Of a stretch of 64,000 nt of DNA, positions 45,385-54,725 are shown in pieces. The DNA is taken from contig QZKU01000045.1 in the NCBI GenBank assembly GCA_003598085.1, positions 21,792-85,791 of the forward strand. Reading direction: 5' to 3'. Source of the stretch: Candidatus Abyssobacteria bacterium SURF_5 (GTDB lineage Bacteria > Abyssobacteria > SURF-5). Numbering within the stretch: the first letter of the stretch is position 1; each line of letters starts with the position of its first letter. Below the pieces are notes generated by a model. That model made no database searches. It was not told the DNA's origin and saw only the letters and a program-made list of their open reading frames with translations. The position numbers and the translations under genes are program-made.

Positions 45385-46794
45385 TCACTGTCCTGCTTTT
45401 TGGACCGTAATCTCTCCGATCATGCCGTTGGCTTCGTGTGGAATGCAGAAATAGCGGTAGGCGCCGGGTACGGTGAACGTGTAGGAGAATGATTCCTTCG
45501 GTCGAATGTTGCCGGAATTGAATGGCCGGGCGCCCTCGGGCAGTTGCACGTGAGACTTGTCAATGGCCAGAGACGCGTCGGCCGTGACTGTATGCGTCAA
45601 GCGCGACCTGTTCACCCACTGAATCGTCTGGCCCGACTGTATTGTCACGGGCGAAGGCGCGTACCGTAATCGGTCATCCATTTCAACAACGACCGCCGGC
45701 TTGCCCGCAGCGCTCTGTAACGACATTCCGCCGTCCCGCATCAGCGAGACCGAACGAACCGGCAGGCGCTGCGCATCAAGCTCCAGGGTGTCGAACATCA
45801 CGTGCCAGAATGACAGTTCTTCGCCATCGGGAAGCAAGAAACCCGTTTGAACCGGCTTTTCCTCAAATTTGCCGTCGCGAATGACCACCGGCGGCGCCAG
45901 CACGCGCATGTGAAGGCGCGTCGGGGTCACCTCGTCGTCAAAAGCCAGACGTCCATCGGCGGTGCGTACATGTTCAGTCAGCATTCCGTGTACGAGAATC
46001 CCGCTGTCGGTTACCTCGCCGTTCTTCAGCGTCTCGCCGATTCCCCAAAACGCAAGATATGCGAACTCAGTCGGCATCAGAGGCGTTCCAATGCCGCTCG
46101 ATCCGTTCACAATATGATTCGTTACCACGCCGCCGAATACCGGATACTCCACGCCGTGCGGCAATACGTTGCTCGTTCGGATCGTATACGTATTCCCGGC
46201 GCTGTCCTTTAAATTCGCCTCAAACCGAACAAAATCCTGTGTTGCAGCGGCGTCGGTGGCCGTTACATCCATTGCTTCAACTGTAAGCGTCCCCTCCGGC
46301 AACACCAGATATTTGTCGCCGAACGGCGAAAGCGCCCCCAATTTTGTGTACTCTTCCCCCCTCCCCAAAAATTTTCCCTCGGTTTCACGCATCTGGAAAG
46401 GAACGCCGGTAATAATCGGAGTGCCCGCAAACGCGCGAGGAAAATGCCTCGTCCCAAATACCTGCGGGTCAAGTCTCCTATAGTCCGGCAGCGCCAAAAG
46501 AACATCGCCGCCGTTCTGGTTCACACTTACCTGGATGGGCCCCCCAAGAAGAGCAAACGGCTGTCCAAGCCCGCCGTGGGACTCGAGATAACCGAGATAC
46601 GGCGCCATCGATACCAGTTCCTCTTGCAGCAATTCCTTCTCTTCGACCGCACCGCACGGACCAACCGCGCGCTCAGACACTGGACAGGGCCGATCTGCCG
46701 GACACACCGCCGGCGACCGCGGCGCCGTCTGACACCCTAACCCGATAAACACCAAAATCATTAAACTACCTACTACACACGCTGCCGGCCTCAT
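45385..46794 (-). CDS. Lipoprotein with C-terminal cupredoxin (type 1 copper) domain
   Basis: 469 residues from ATG 46794 (GGAGG six nt upstream). Lipoprotein signal with Cys21 (GLGC), a Cys-rich stretch (CPADRPCPVSE), a 300-residue beta-rich domain of unknown type, and a C-terminal cupredoxin (about 375-469) with ligands His (THTVTA), Cys and His (FCIPHEANGM) and Met. The copper site suggests electron transfer or copper handling on the outside of the membrane. The domain before it could be a redox or binding partner. Confidence 0.85.
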   Translation of the reverse strand: MRPAACVVGSLMILVFIGLGCQTAPRSPAVCPADRPCPVSERAVGPCGAVEEKELLQEELVSMAPYLGYLESHGGLGQPFALLGGPIQVSVNQNGGDVLLALPDYRRLDPQVFGTRHFPRAFAGTPIITGVPFQMRETEGKFLGRGEEYTKLGALSPFGDKYLVLPEGTLTVEAMDVTATDAAATQDFVRFEANLKDSAGNTYTIRTSNVLPHGVEYPVFGGVVTNHIVNGSSGIGTPLMPTEFAYLAFWGIGETLKNGEVTDSGILVHGMLTEHVRTADGRLAFDDEVTPTRLHMRVLAPPVVIRDGKFEEKPVQTGFLLPDGEELSFWHVMFDTLELDAQRLPVRSVSLMRDGGMSLQSAAGKPAVVVEMDDRLRYAPSPVTIQSGQTIQWVNRSRLTHTVTADASLAIDKSHVQLPEGARPFNSGNIRPKESFSYTFTVPGAYRYFCIPHEANGMIGEITVQKAGQ

Positions 46795-47008
46795 GGGATA
46801 CCTCCACCCTTGAACGCAAAAGATCAGGTTTTTCTTAATGGTAACATTCAGGCGAAAGAGACGCAATTGCCGGAGATAGGGAAGAGGTGGAAGAAAAGAA
46901 TCGACCGATATCGCACGATAGCGATCGGGCGACGGCAAAAGGAATGAACTGTTGTCCTCCTGGAAAAGGAAACAGCCTCACAAAACCGAACGTTTCGTGA
47001 GGCTCCGG

Positions 47009-47081
47009 TCGGGGCGACTGGATTTGAACCAGCGACCTCATGGTCCCGAACCATGCGCGCTGCCATCTGCGCTACGCCCCG
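47009..47081 (-). tRNA. tRNA-Pro (anticodon CGG)
   Basis: Cloverleaf on the minus strand: acceptor CGGGGCG/CGCCCCG, D-arm TAGCGCAG, T-arm GGTTCAAATCC, anticodon loop TTCGGGA. No encoded CCA. Discriminator A as expected for Pro. Confidence 0.95.
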
Positions 47082-47108
47082 TAATTGTCACTTTCCGCCG
47101 CGTGTGCT

Positions 47109-47138
47109 ATTATAACAATTAACACGTTGGTTCGTCAA
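47109..47138 (-). promoter_or_regulatory. Promoter of tRNA-Pro
   Basis: Minus strand TTGACG (47133-47138), 18-nt spacer, perfect TATAAT (47109-47114), about 30 nt upstream of the tRNA. Confidence 0.7.
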
Positions 47139-47194
47139 TTTGCCGAACCTGCGTTCGCCGGGATTCACCCGGAATTTCACTGCGGAAGAGGCCA

Positions 47195-47890
47195 ATGAAA
47201 ACCTGCGCCGTCATCCCCTGTTATAACGTGGGCAATCTGTGCGTCCCCGTAATCGAGCAGACTGAACAGTTTGTTGATGCGGTTATTGTGGTCGATGACG
47301 GGTCGACGGACGACACCTTTGACCACCTGGCCACAACCCGCGCTGTAACACTGAAACATGAACAGAACGCCGGCAAAGGAGCCGCCTTATTGACCGCTTT
47401 CAGATACCTCCTGGACAACGCTGAATGTGCTGATCTCGATCTGATTGTTACTATTGACGGCGACGGTCAACACGATCCAAAGGAAATCGAACGTCTTCTG
47501 CAAAAATGCGCCGGCAATCCTAATTGTGTCGTCGTCGGAACCCGCGAAGTCAACCGCCGCGACATCATGCTTCGTCGCCGGCTCGGAAATGTGCTCAGCC
47601 GCTACTTCATTTCGAAAGCCTGCGGCCAGAACATCCCCGATTCGCAATCCGGCTTCAGGGTCTTCTCCCGGTACGTGCTCGAACGGATCATGCCAAAACT
47701 CACACCCGGCAGGTACGAGATGGAAACCGCCTTCTTGATCCATGCGGCAAGAGCCGGTTTTGAAATCGTCCCGGTTGATATCAGCACCATTTATACCCAG
47801 GATTCTAATCGCGTATCTTCGTTCGATCCCTACCTCGATACATATCTGGTCTTCAAAGTCATAGCAAAAAGCATTCTGTTCAGGAGATAA
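47195..47890 (+). CDS. Family 2 glycosyltransferase (polyprenyl-phosphate type)
   Basis: 231 residues, GT-A fold: AVIPCYNVGN, VVDDGSTDDT, catalytic DGDGQHDP. Shorter than most DPM1-like enzymes and without membrane helices. It lies 27 nt before a heptosyltransferase-like gene, so both probably act on cell-surface sugars. Confidence 0.88.
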   Translation: MKTCAVIPCYNVGNLCVPVIEQTEQFVDAVIVVDDGSTDDTFDHLATTRAVTLKHEQNAGKGAALLTAFRYLLDNAECADLDLIVTIDGDGQHDPKEIERLLQKCAGNPNCVVVGTREVNRRDIMLRRRLGNVLSRYFISKACGQNIPDSQSGFRVFSRYVLERIMPKLTPGRYEMETAFLIHAARAGFEIVPVDISTIYTQDSNRVSSFDPYLDTYLVFKVIAKSILFRR

Positions 47891-47917
47891 CCCGCAACCG
47901 CTCAGGCTTTCCATATT

Positions 47918-49045
47918 ATGAAAACACACAAACCGAAACTCTCCCCCAAACGTATCCTGATTATCAGGCTGAGTTCAATCGGAGATGTCGCTCGAACACT
48001 GCCCGCCCTGACATCGCTCCGACGCGAATTTCCGCACGCGCATATCGCCTGGGCTGTAGAAGACAAATCGAGCGGCCTCTTGGAAGGACACCCTCACCTC
48101 GACGAAGTCATCACGTTCGAAAGAATCAAGATCGAGCGCCTCCTCAAAAGTCCACTTGCATTCCCGCGGGCGCTCTTCGAACTCGGCAAGTTCGTCTCGC
48201 GTATTTACAACCGCGATTTCGACCTCGTTTTTGATTTCCACGGCATCCTGAAAAGCGGCCTCATCGCCGCCTGCTCGCGGGCGCCGGTGCGCGTCGGCTT
48301 TTCACGCAGTTTTGTGAAGGAATTCAGTTACCTGTTCACCAACAGAAAAGTCTCTCCCTCAGACTTTTTTTTGCCGCGAGTGGATAGAAACCTGCAACTG
48401 ATCAAGCCCTTCATTAATGGCAACAACCCGGCGGATAAGCCGCTGCTGGGACTGACTACTCGACATTGCGAGAAGGCACGGGCTTTTGCAAATGAAAAAT
48501 TCAAGAATCATCATGCGCTTGTGGCGGTGCATCCCGGCACGAGCCGCCTGCTGAAGCACTGGTTTCCGCGCCGATTCGCAGAGGTCTGCGACATGTTGGC
48601 CGAATCTCTCCATGCAAATGTTCTGCTGACATGGGGGCCGGGAGAGCGAGAACTGGTCGAAGAAATTCGCGCCCTCACGCGAAGTGCTCCCGAGATAGCC
48701 CCACAAACTCAAAGTCTGCTCGAGCTGGCCGCCCTCCTCCAAATGTGCTCCCTCATGATAACCGTCGATTGCGGCCCCATGCATATCGCCTCGCTTCTGG
48801 GCGTGCCGGTAGTAGCTCTCTTTGGCCCGACCGACACCCGCATCAACGGGCCTTATTGGCATCCGTACCATATTATCACCGGCAACATCTCATGCCGTCC
48901 TTGCGACGAAAATTGCGAAAGCGCAAAATGTATGGAGGCGATTGCGCCGGGAGAAGTGTTCCGAGCGGCGGTGGATTTGCTGGCTAAGACCGCCGATGCG
49001 GCCGAATGCCCAGAAGGCGGAAAACTCGCGTATCCCTCTCCTTAA
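47918..49045 (+). CDS. Lipopolysaccharide heptosyltransferase family protein (GT9)
   Basis: 375 residues with the GT9 layout: RILIIRLSSIGDV, DFHGILKSGL, VHPGTSRLLKHWFP and the ADP-heptose site DCGPMHIASLLGVPVVALFGPTD. Likely adds heptose (or another sugar) to the LPS core. It suggests a Gram-negative envelope. A Cys-rich stretch near the C-terminus (CRPCDENCESAKC) is common in this family. Confidence 0.9.
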   Translation: MKTHKPKLSPKRILIIRLSSIGDVARTLPALTSLRREFPHAHIAWAVEDKSSGLLEGHPHLDEVITFERIKIERLLKSPLAFPRALFELGKFVSRIYNRDFDLVFDFHGILKSGLIAACSRAPVRVGFSRSFVKEFSYLFTNRKVSPSDFFLPRVDRNLQLIKPFINGNNPADKPLLGLTTRHCEKARAFANEKFKNHHALVAVHPGTSRLLKHWFPRRFAEVCDMLAESLHANVLLTWGPGERELVEEIRALTRSAPEIAPQTQSLLELAALLQMCSLMITVDCGPMHIASLLGVPVVALFGPTDTRINGPYWHPYHIITGNISCRPCDENCESAKCMEAIAPGEVFRAAVDLLAKTADAAECPEGGKLAYPSP

Positions 49046-49158
49046 GAAAAGAATATTAGCCGCATCTCGCCTTAAAGTCCTGGAACGAGAACGCATCTGA
49101 CACTCCCGCGGCGCACCACGCTCGCGATTCTCGCTCCCGGCTTGCTAAAGGATTCTCT

Positions 49159-49914
49159 ATGCCTCGATGGCTGCGTCTGACTTTGGGAAGCATCTGCATC
49201 CTCCTCGGAATCGTCGGTTCATTCCTGCCGATCCTGCAGGGATGGCTCTTCTTCCTGCTTGGCATCTTTCTTCTCTCCCGCGACGTCCCCCTGTTTGCCC
49301 GGATCGCGCATTGGCTGAGAGCACGCTTTCCCAGAACATCCAGACTAGCCGATCGTTTGCATATCAGACTTCATCGGAAAGGGGTCCGGCATGTAATTAA
49401 AGAAGAAGTCGCGAATATGACGAACCGCCAGTTAAAAACCTATTTGAGCAGGCGGAAACAGATCGGCGGCCTCATCGGATGGCTGTTGCTTTGTTTCGCC
49501 GTTGCATGGATCGGGTCGCTCGCGGAGCCGGGACAGTGGTATGCAGAGTTGCGGAAACCCAAATTCAACCCGCCTGACTGGGTGTTCCCCGTCGTCTGGA
49601 CTATTCTCTACGCGCTGATGGCAATTGCCGCATGGCTGGTCTGGAGGAGGACCGGCTTCCGCGGCAAGAGAATTCCGCTGGTCCTGTTTTTCACTCAACT
49701 TGCGCTCAACGGCCTGTGGCCGTGGCTGTTCTTTGGATTCCAGGCGACGGGCTGGGCGCTCCTCGAAATCGTGATCCTTTGGGCCTTCCTTCTGCTTACA
49801 CTGGTGTCATTCTGGATAGAAAACCCGACCGCAGGCGTGCTCCTCTCTCCCTATCTCGCCTGGGTCTCCTATGCCGCCCTCCTCAACTTCGTTTTGTGGC
49901 GCATTAATGCATAA
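49159..49914 (+). CDS. PGPGW/DUF454-like membrane domain fused to TspO/MBR
   Basis: 251 residues. Residues 1-100 are a small membrane domain of the PGPGW (or DUF454) kind: two helices, LQGWLFFLLGIFLLSRD, and a basic tail. Residues 105-251 are a TspO tryptophan-rich sensory protein with the family signature KPKFNPPDWVFPVVWTILY and five helices. TspO binds tetrapyrroles/cholesterol-like ligands. The fusion partner has no known function. The frame is continuous. Confidence 0.82.
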   Translation: MPRWLRLTLGSICILLGIVGSFLPILQGWLFFLLGIFLLSRDVPLFARIAHWLRARFPRTSRLADRLHIRLHRKGVRHVIKEEVANMTNRQLKTYLSRRKQIGGLIGWLLLCFAVAWIGSLAEPGQWYAELRKPKFNPPDWVFPVVWTILYALMAIAAWLVWRRTGFRGKRIPLVLFFTQLALNGLWPWLFFGFQATGWALLEIVILWAFLLLTLVSFWIENPTAGVLLSPYLAWVSYAALLNFVLWRINA

Positions 49915-49995
49915 AAATTTTACGTCTATCACTCACCCCCAGCGCCAAATCGTCCCTCGGCTCTCATAAAGGATTCGCTTCGCATGCGAAAAATA

Positions 49996-51657
49996 TCATA
50001 CGGGCAGGACTATCTCGACCGCGGTTCCCTCATTCACCTTGCTTCTTATCAACATGCTGCCTTCATGAGCTTCGATGATCTTCTTGCAGATCGGCAGGCC
50101 CAGACCCGTACCTCTGATCTTTGTAGTGAAGAAAGCCTCCTGCACCTTCGGTAAATTGTCTTCCGCAATTCCGCAGCCGGTATCAATGATCGAGAACCTC
50201 ACAACATCGCGCCCGTTCTCCCGTCCGAAACGGGAACGTATGCAAAGACTCCCTCCATCCGGCATTGCGTCAATCGAATTCGATATCAGATTCGTCAGAG
50301 CCGCGGTCACTTTGATGCCGTCTACTGAAATCTCGCGCCCTTGATCATCCAGTTCAAGGACCACGTCTATCTTCTGCAACTTGCGGGAAAGCGCTCCCAG
50401 CGCCTCTTCGACCAGCGCCCCCACCGGCCGCGATGAGCGCCTCAATTCCATCGGCCTCGCATATTCCAGAAGCTCAGTGATGATACTGCTGAGCAGATCA
50501 ACTCCCTGATCCATGTCGGCCAGGACCTCTTTGCGTTCATCCTCTGCCATTTCCAGATGCAGTACGTCCATCCCCGTCCTGATGCTTTGAAGCGGATTGC
50601 GTACTTCGTGAGCCACCACCGAAACCATCTGCCCAATTGCAGCCAGACTTTGAGCCTGCCGCAGTTCGGCAACTTTTTGCTCAACCGCCATTTGCAGCCG
50701 CTCACACAAAAAGCGGTACCGCGTCTCCGATTCACGCAGCGCCTGCTCGATCCTCTTTCGATCCAGCGCATTGGCGAAAATCTCGCCGACGATCTTCAGC
50801 AGGGCGATATCGTCCTCGTCCCAAGTCTTTTCCTGCCGCACCGAATCAAAGCCGATGAACCCGATCAAGACACCTCGTAATAGCAGCGGCACGCATGCCA
50901 GCGACTGAATTTCTTCCAACTCCCACTCCGCCCTCTCAATCGCGGCCTCCGGCGGAAGCTCCCTTACCTGCGCCGTAAAAACTCTGCCGTCTTTTATCTG
51001 CGAAAAGAACCACGAGAAATCCTCTACCGGCAATCCCTTGAGCCGCTGAGCCTGCGGCTCGATACCCTCGGCGCACCACTCATGGGTGTTCTCCATTTTC
51101 CCGCCATCATTGTAAAACTGGAAAATGTAACTTCGATCGACCGACGCAAATTCCCCAATCTGACGCAGCGCGTCAACCGCTGTCCCGTCTATCTCGTCGA
51201 CCGGCATATTAATGAACCGCATCGATATCGATGTGATCAGACGGGTGAACTCGATTCTGCGCCTCACAGCCTCTTCCACTTTTTTGCGCCCGTCGATTTT
51301 GCGCACGAGAGCCAGCATGCGCTGTTTGCCCTCGATCATGGCGTGCTTGAGGCTGACTTCAACCCAAAACAGCCGCCCGCTCCTGTCTTTTGAACGCCAT
51401 TCGAATACTTGCGGCTGCCCCCTGGCCGCTCTTTGTATCAGGCAACGAGCCTCTTCCAGCGTGTACGGCTTCTCTCCCGAACCCAGATCCTCAACGGTCA
51501 GCCGGCGGATCTCATCCTTCGCATACCCGAACATCTCGCACGCCTTCTCGTTGGCATCAAGTATTTCACCAGTATCAATATCATGCACGAAAATTGCGTC
51601 ATTTGCGGCATTGAAAATCGCTTGATAGCTCGAATCCGAGCGGTCATCCTTTTTCAT
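49996..51657 (-). CDS. PAS/GAF sensor histidine kinase
   Basis: 553 residues from ATG 51657 (frame open to 51708). PAS (about 10-130), GAF (about 145-325), HisKA with His350 (VVAHEVRNPLQS), HATPase_c with DTGCGI and GTGLG. Soluble, no receiver. Its kinase core is very like that of the 948-residue kinase at 14361. Target unknown. Confidence 0.92.
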   Translation of the reverse strand: MKKDDRSDSSYQAIFNAANDAIFVHDIDTGEILDANEKACEMFGYAKDEIRRLTVEDLGSGEKPYTLEEARCLIQRAARGQPQVFEWRSKDRSGRLFWVEVSLKHAMIEGKQRMLALVRKIDGRKKVEEAVRRRIEFTRLITSISMRFINMPVDEIDGTAVDALRQIGEFASVDRSYIFQFYNDGGKMENTHEWCAEGIEPQAQRLKGLPVEDFSWFFSQIKDGRVFTAQVRELPPEAAIERAEWELEEIQSLACVPLLLRGVLIGFIGFDSVRQEKTWDEDDIALLKIVGEIFANALDRKRIEQALRESETRYRFLCERLQMAVEQKVAELRQAQSLAAIGQMVSVVAHEVRNPLQSIRTGMDVLHLEMAEDERKEVLADMDQGVDLLSSIITELLEYARPMELRRSSRPVGALVEEALGALSRKLQKIDVVLELDDQGREISVDGIKVTAALTNLISNSIDAMPDGGSLCIRSRFGRENGRDVVRFSIIDTGCGIAEDNLPKVQEAFFTTKIRGTGLGLPICKKIIEAHEGSMLIRSKVNEGTAVEIVLPV

Positions 51658-51846
51658 CTGTACCACCCAACCTGTCCAACTGCTCGCACCGGCCTTGCGC
51701 CGGAGCATCAGCGTTTAGTCGGTAAATTTCCCCAACTCAAACATAACAGCTACTGAAGGAAAACGATATCATTGCTCTATCGGGTCCGATCCCTTTTCAT
51801 CGCGCATTTGATGAAGATCAATGTGCTCAAGCACCCCCTTGATCGT

Positions 51847-51875
51847 TTGACATATTTCCGCCTGCGGTTTATACT
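51847..51875 (+). promoter_or_regulatory. Near-perfect sigma-70 promoter
   Basis: TTGACA (51847-51852), 17-nt spacer, TATACT (51870-51875). Predicted start near 51882, about 30 nt before the GTG of the small gene at 51913. Confidence 0.75.
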
Positions 51876-51912
51876 GATGCTGGAACAACCCACTGGACGG
51901 AGGTGAAGTTCG

Positions 51913-52137
51913 GTGACCGGGAAGATAGACCACAATAATCCGCAAAGGATTTTTAAAGAGCAAGACGATCTTATCGTCTCGCGCGAGAGCAAACCCATCG
52001 GTCCGGATAAGTTGATCTCGATCAGACGGTCCGAGTTGACCAGCATTGCTCCCGACGATATCAATTGGGACCACATTTATGCCGGTCCGAGCCGCGCTCC
52101 CCACAACATAAAACGCGAAACGGACGATTCGAAATAG
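51913..52137 (+). CDS. Small uncharacterised protein
   Basis: 74 residues, GTG start with GGAGG nine bases upstream and a strong promoter (51847-51875). Hydrophilic, Asp/Lys/Arg/Ile-rich, no membrane segment, no Cys. The middle (residues 18-60) has a regular charged/hydrophobic pattern that suggests a folded domain. It ends 103 nt before a strong terminator, so it is probably a single-gene unit. No family recognised; it could be a small regulator. An antisense frame of 111 residues (51769-52104) lacks these signals. Confidence 0.6.
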   Translation: MTGKIDHNNPQRIFKEQDDLIVSRESKPIGPDKLISIRRSELTSIAPDDINWDHIYAGPSRAPHNIKRETDDSK

Positions 52138-52240
52138 AAAACCCTGATCTGGCGACCGAAAAATCCCGGATTAACTTGTCTCGCAGTAAAGCGGGCCCCC
52201 TATATTTTCCGCGTCGCGAATCGGCGACGCCTGGAAAGCC

Positions 52241-52280
52241 CGGCCCATTATCGGAGTGACGGTAATGGGCCGTTCCTTTT
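52241..52280 (+). terminator. Intrinsic terminator after the small gene
   Basis: Stem CGGCCCATTA/TAATGGGCCG (10 bp), 12-nt loop, followed by TTCCTTTT. It sits between the small gene and the MFS gene. Confidence 0.75.
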
Positions 52281-52310
52281 ATCCGTGCGAGAAAGGCCGC
52301 ACACACGCAC

Positions 52311-53537
52311 ATGAACAGACACGAACGATGGCTCGTTTTCCTCATCGGAAGCTGCCACACAATGGTCCACTTCTACGAACAGATATTCCCGGCGCTCCTG
52401 CTGACGATGGTGCTATACTTCCAGATAGATATCGCCACCGCCGGCTGGATGCAGACGCTGCTCGCCATGGCCTTCGGACTGGGCGCCCTGCCCGCAGGAT
52501 ACATCGCGGATCGAATCGGTTCAAAACGCATCATCATGGTGTACCTCATCGGGGCCGGCCTCTCGTGCATCCTCATTGCACTGGCGCAGTCAGTCATCGC
52601 GCTGGCTGCCGGACTCGCGGCCATGGGCGCCTTCATCAGCCTCTACCATCCGGCCGGAACCACGCTCATCACCACGCAGGTAAAAGAAGTCGGCCGCTCC
52701 CTCGGCTACCACGGGATGGGCGGCGGCTTCGGGCTCGCCACCGCGCCCGCGCTTGCCACTCTTCTGGCCTCGCTGCACGCGGGGCAGGGCTGGCGAATCT
52801 CCTTTGTCGTCTTCGGTGTCCTCGGACTGCTCGTTGCGGCCGGCGTGCAAACCCTGAAGGTGACGGAGATCGAGCGCCCTCAAAACTCCACGCGCCGTTT
52901 TTTCCCTGAAAAAATCGCGAAAAATTCCATCAAGCCCCTCGTTCTGTTCCTGTTCGTGGCCGTGATGGTAGGCTTTTGCTATCGCGGCGTCACCACATAC
53001 CTGCCCGCTTATTACTCGCAGCGCCTCGACAGCGGCATCTTCGCGGGCGCCAATGTACTCAAAGGCGGCGCCTTCGCAACCATTACCCTCCTCGTGGGGG
53101 TTGCTGGACAATACTTCGGAGGCCACCTTTCCGGTAAATTCAGGCTCGAGTATCTCTTCGCATTCCTGATGCTGATAACTGTCCCCTTCCTGCTCCTGAT
53201 GAGCGCGCTCTCAAATCTCTCTCTCGTGCTCATCACCATGCTGTTCGCCTTCTTTCACTTCAGCAGCCAACCCGTCGGAAACACCTTGATCGCTCAATAT
53301 ACCGACCCGCGCGGTCGTGGCATCGGGTATGGACTCTATTTCTCAACTTCGTTCGGTATCGGCTCACTCGCCTCCGGTTTCTCCGGCATGATCGCCAAAC
53401 ACTTCGGGCTGAACCACGTTTTCACCGTTCTCGCCGCCGTCATCCTTATCGGCTTCTTCATTATGATGTATCTCGCCAGAACCAAAGCCATGGCTGCGCC
53501 CGTTTCCCTTGACGTCGAAACCGAACGAATGCTATAA
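52311..53537 (+). CDS. MFS transporter
   Basis: 408 residues, 12 membrane helices, with the N-terminal HTMVHFYEQIFPALL stretch seen in fosmidomycin-resistance-like (Fsr) and related efflux MFS proteins. Motif A-like DRIGSKR after helix 2. It precedes an ArsR regulator gene by 54 nt, so it may be under that control. Substrate unknown. Confidence 0.88.
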   Translation: MNRHERWLVFLIGSCHTMVHFYEQIFPALLLTMVLYFQIDIATAGWMQTLLAMAFGLGALPAGYIADRIGSKRIIMVYLIGAGLSCILIALAQSVIALAAGLAAMGAFISLYHPAGTTLITTQVKEVGRSLGYHGMGGGFGLATAPALATLLASLHAGQGWRISFVVFGVLGLLVAAGVQTLKVTEIERPQNSTRRFFPEKIAKNSIKPLVLFLFVAVMVGFCYRGVTTYLPAYYSQRLDSGIFAGANVLKGGAFATITLLVGVAGQYFGGHLSGKFRLEYLFAFLMLITVPFLLLMSALSNLSLVLITMLFAFFHFSSQPVGNTLIAQYTDPRGRGIGYGLYFSTSFGIGSLASGFSGMIAKHFGLNHVFTVLAAVILIGFFIMMYLARTKAMAAPVSLDVETERML

Positions 53538-53591
53538 TTTGACGTCGATCTAATCGTCGCGCCGCTCCAAAAACACAAGGAACCTCAACAC

Positions 53592-53924
53592 GTGGAAAAC
53601 GAAGCAGAATCTCAACTTAAAGAGGCTGCACGACTTTTCGGCATCTTTTCCGAGCCGGCCAGACTCAAAATACTCCGCCTGCTGCGCGACGGCGCTCGCT
53701 GTGGAAGAGATCTGGCAAAAGATTTGAAACTGACTCCCGCCACCACATGCCATCATCTTGAACGGCTCAAGCTCGCAAACCTTCTGTCCGAAAAGCGTTC
53801 CGGCAAACATATCTATTACAGCATCGTCGACAGCGAGCTGGCGCAAGCCCTTGAGCGGTCAATTGAGGCTCTGCACGGACACGCCGGGCCGGATGAAAAA
53901 GCCGGTGTCCAAGGAGATAGTTGA
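53592..53924 (+). CDS. ArsR family transcriptional regulator
   Basis: 110-residue winged-helix protein. The recognition helix lies near TPATTCHHLERLKLANLL and the wing near KRSGKHIYYSI. The ELCVC metal motif of ArsR is absent (CGRDLAKDL instead), so metal sensing is uncertain. GTG start with AAGGAA nine bases upstream. It may regulate the MFS gene just before it. Confidence 0.9.
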   Translation: MENEAESQLKEAARLFGIFSEPARLKILRLLRDGARCGRDLAKDLKLTPATTCHHLERLKLANLLSEKRSGKHIYYSIVDSELAQALERSIEALHGHAGPDEKAGVQGDS

Positions 53925-53933
53925 ACTTCAGGT

Positions 53934-54725
53934 ATGATGAACATCGAAGAGTCACATTTCTACTGTGAAACATTGGAGCACGAGCAGCTTCATGGAGCCG
54001 CCGATATCGCTTTTTTCTCCGACGTGGCGCTGACTTCAGGCGGGCCGATCCTTGAGCTTGGATGCGGAATCGGCCGGATATCGATCCCATTGGCGATGAG
54101 CGGTGTCGATGTGGTCGGACTGGACATATCGCTTGGGCTGCTGGAATCTTTTCGCAGAAAAATCGATAGTTGTCCCTCCGATATCCGGCAGAGAATCAGA
54201 TTGCTTCGCGCCGACATGAGGAGGTTCGCGCTCAGAGAACGCTTTCGCTGCATCATATGTTCTTCAAACACCCTGCTCCTGAGTGGCTCAGACGATGATC
54301 TCGCAGAAACAATCGCATGCGCGGCAACTCACCTGCTCGATAACGGAATAGCAGTGTTCGATGTCGATTCGATCGATGATGATATGGAAGCGGCTCTGCA
54401 AGAATATTCCATCGCCGCTGTGCCGGATGCTGTTTTCACTGCGCCCGACGGACGCATTCTGCAGCGAACGCACAGGTTGAAACTCGTTCCCTCTCAATGC
54501 GGCGCGGTTCGGGTGGCGGTGTCCTACGAATACTTCACCGCTGACGGGCGAAAATATGCGGAGCGATCTGAAAAACTCGCGTTCATTCGCCCGGACAAAC
54601 TGCTCTCGCTCGTGAAGAACAGTGGACTGAATATCATCGAAACGTACGGCTGGTACGACCGCCGGCCTTTCAATCGAAATGAGCGCAAACTATTGATCGT
54701 GGCCGGAAAACGGGAGCATCAATGA
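53934..54725 (+). CDS. Class I SAM-dependent methyltransferase
   Basis: 263 residues, Rossmann-like fold with SAM motif ILELGCGIGR and VVGLDIS. Overlaps the HAD gene by 4 nt (ATGA). ArsR-methyltransferase-HAD look cotranscribed. Substrate unknown. Confidence 0.87.
   Translation: MMNIEESHFYCETLEHEQLHGAADIAFFSDVALTSGGPILELGCGIGRISIPLAMSGVDVVGLDISLGLLESFRRKIDSCPSDIRQRIRLLRADMRRFALRERFRCIICSSNTLLLSGSDDDLAETIACAATHLLDNGIAVFDVDSIDDDMEAALQEYSIAAVPDAVFTAPDGRILQRTHRLKLVPSQCGAVRVAVSYEYFTADGRKYAERSEKLAFIRPDKLLSLVKNSGLNIIETYGWYDRRPFNRNERKLLIVAGKREHQ

Noticed and set aside
51769-52104. 111-codon frame opposite the small gene at 51913
   Set aside because: Lacks RBS and promoter, while the plus-strand frame has both.
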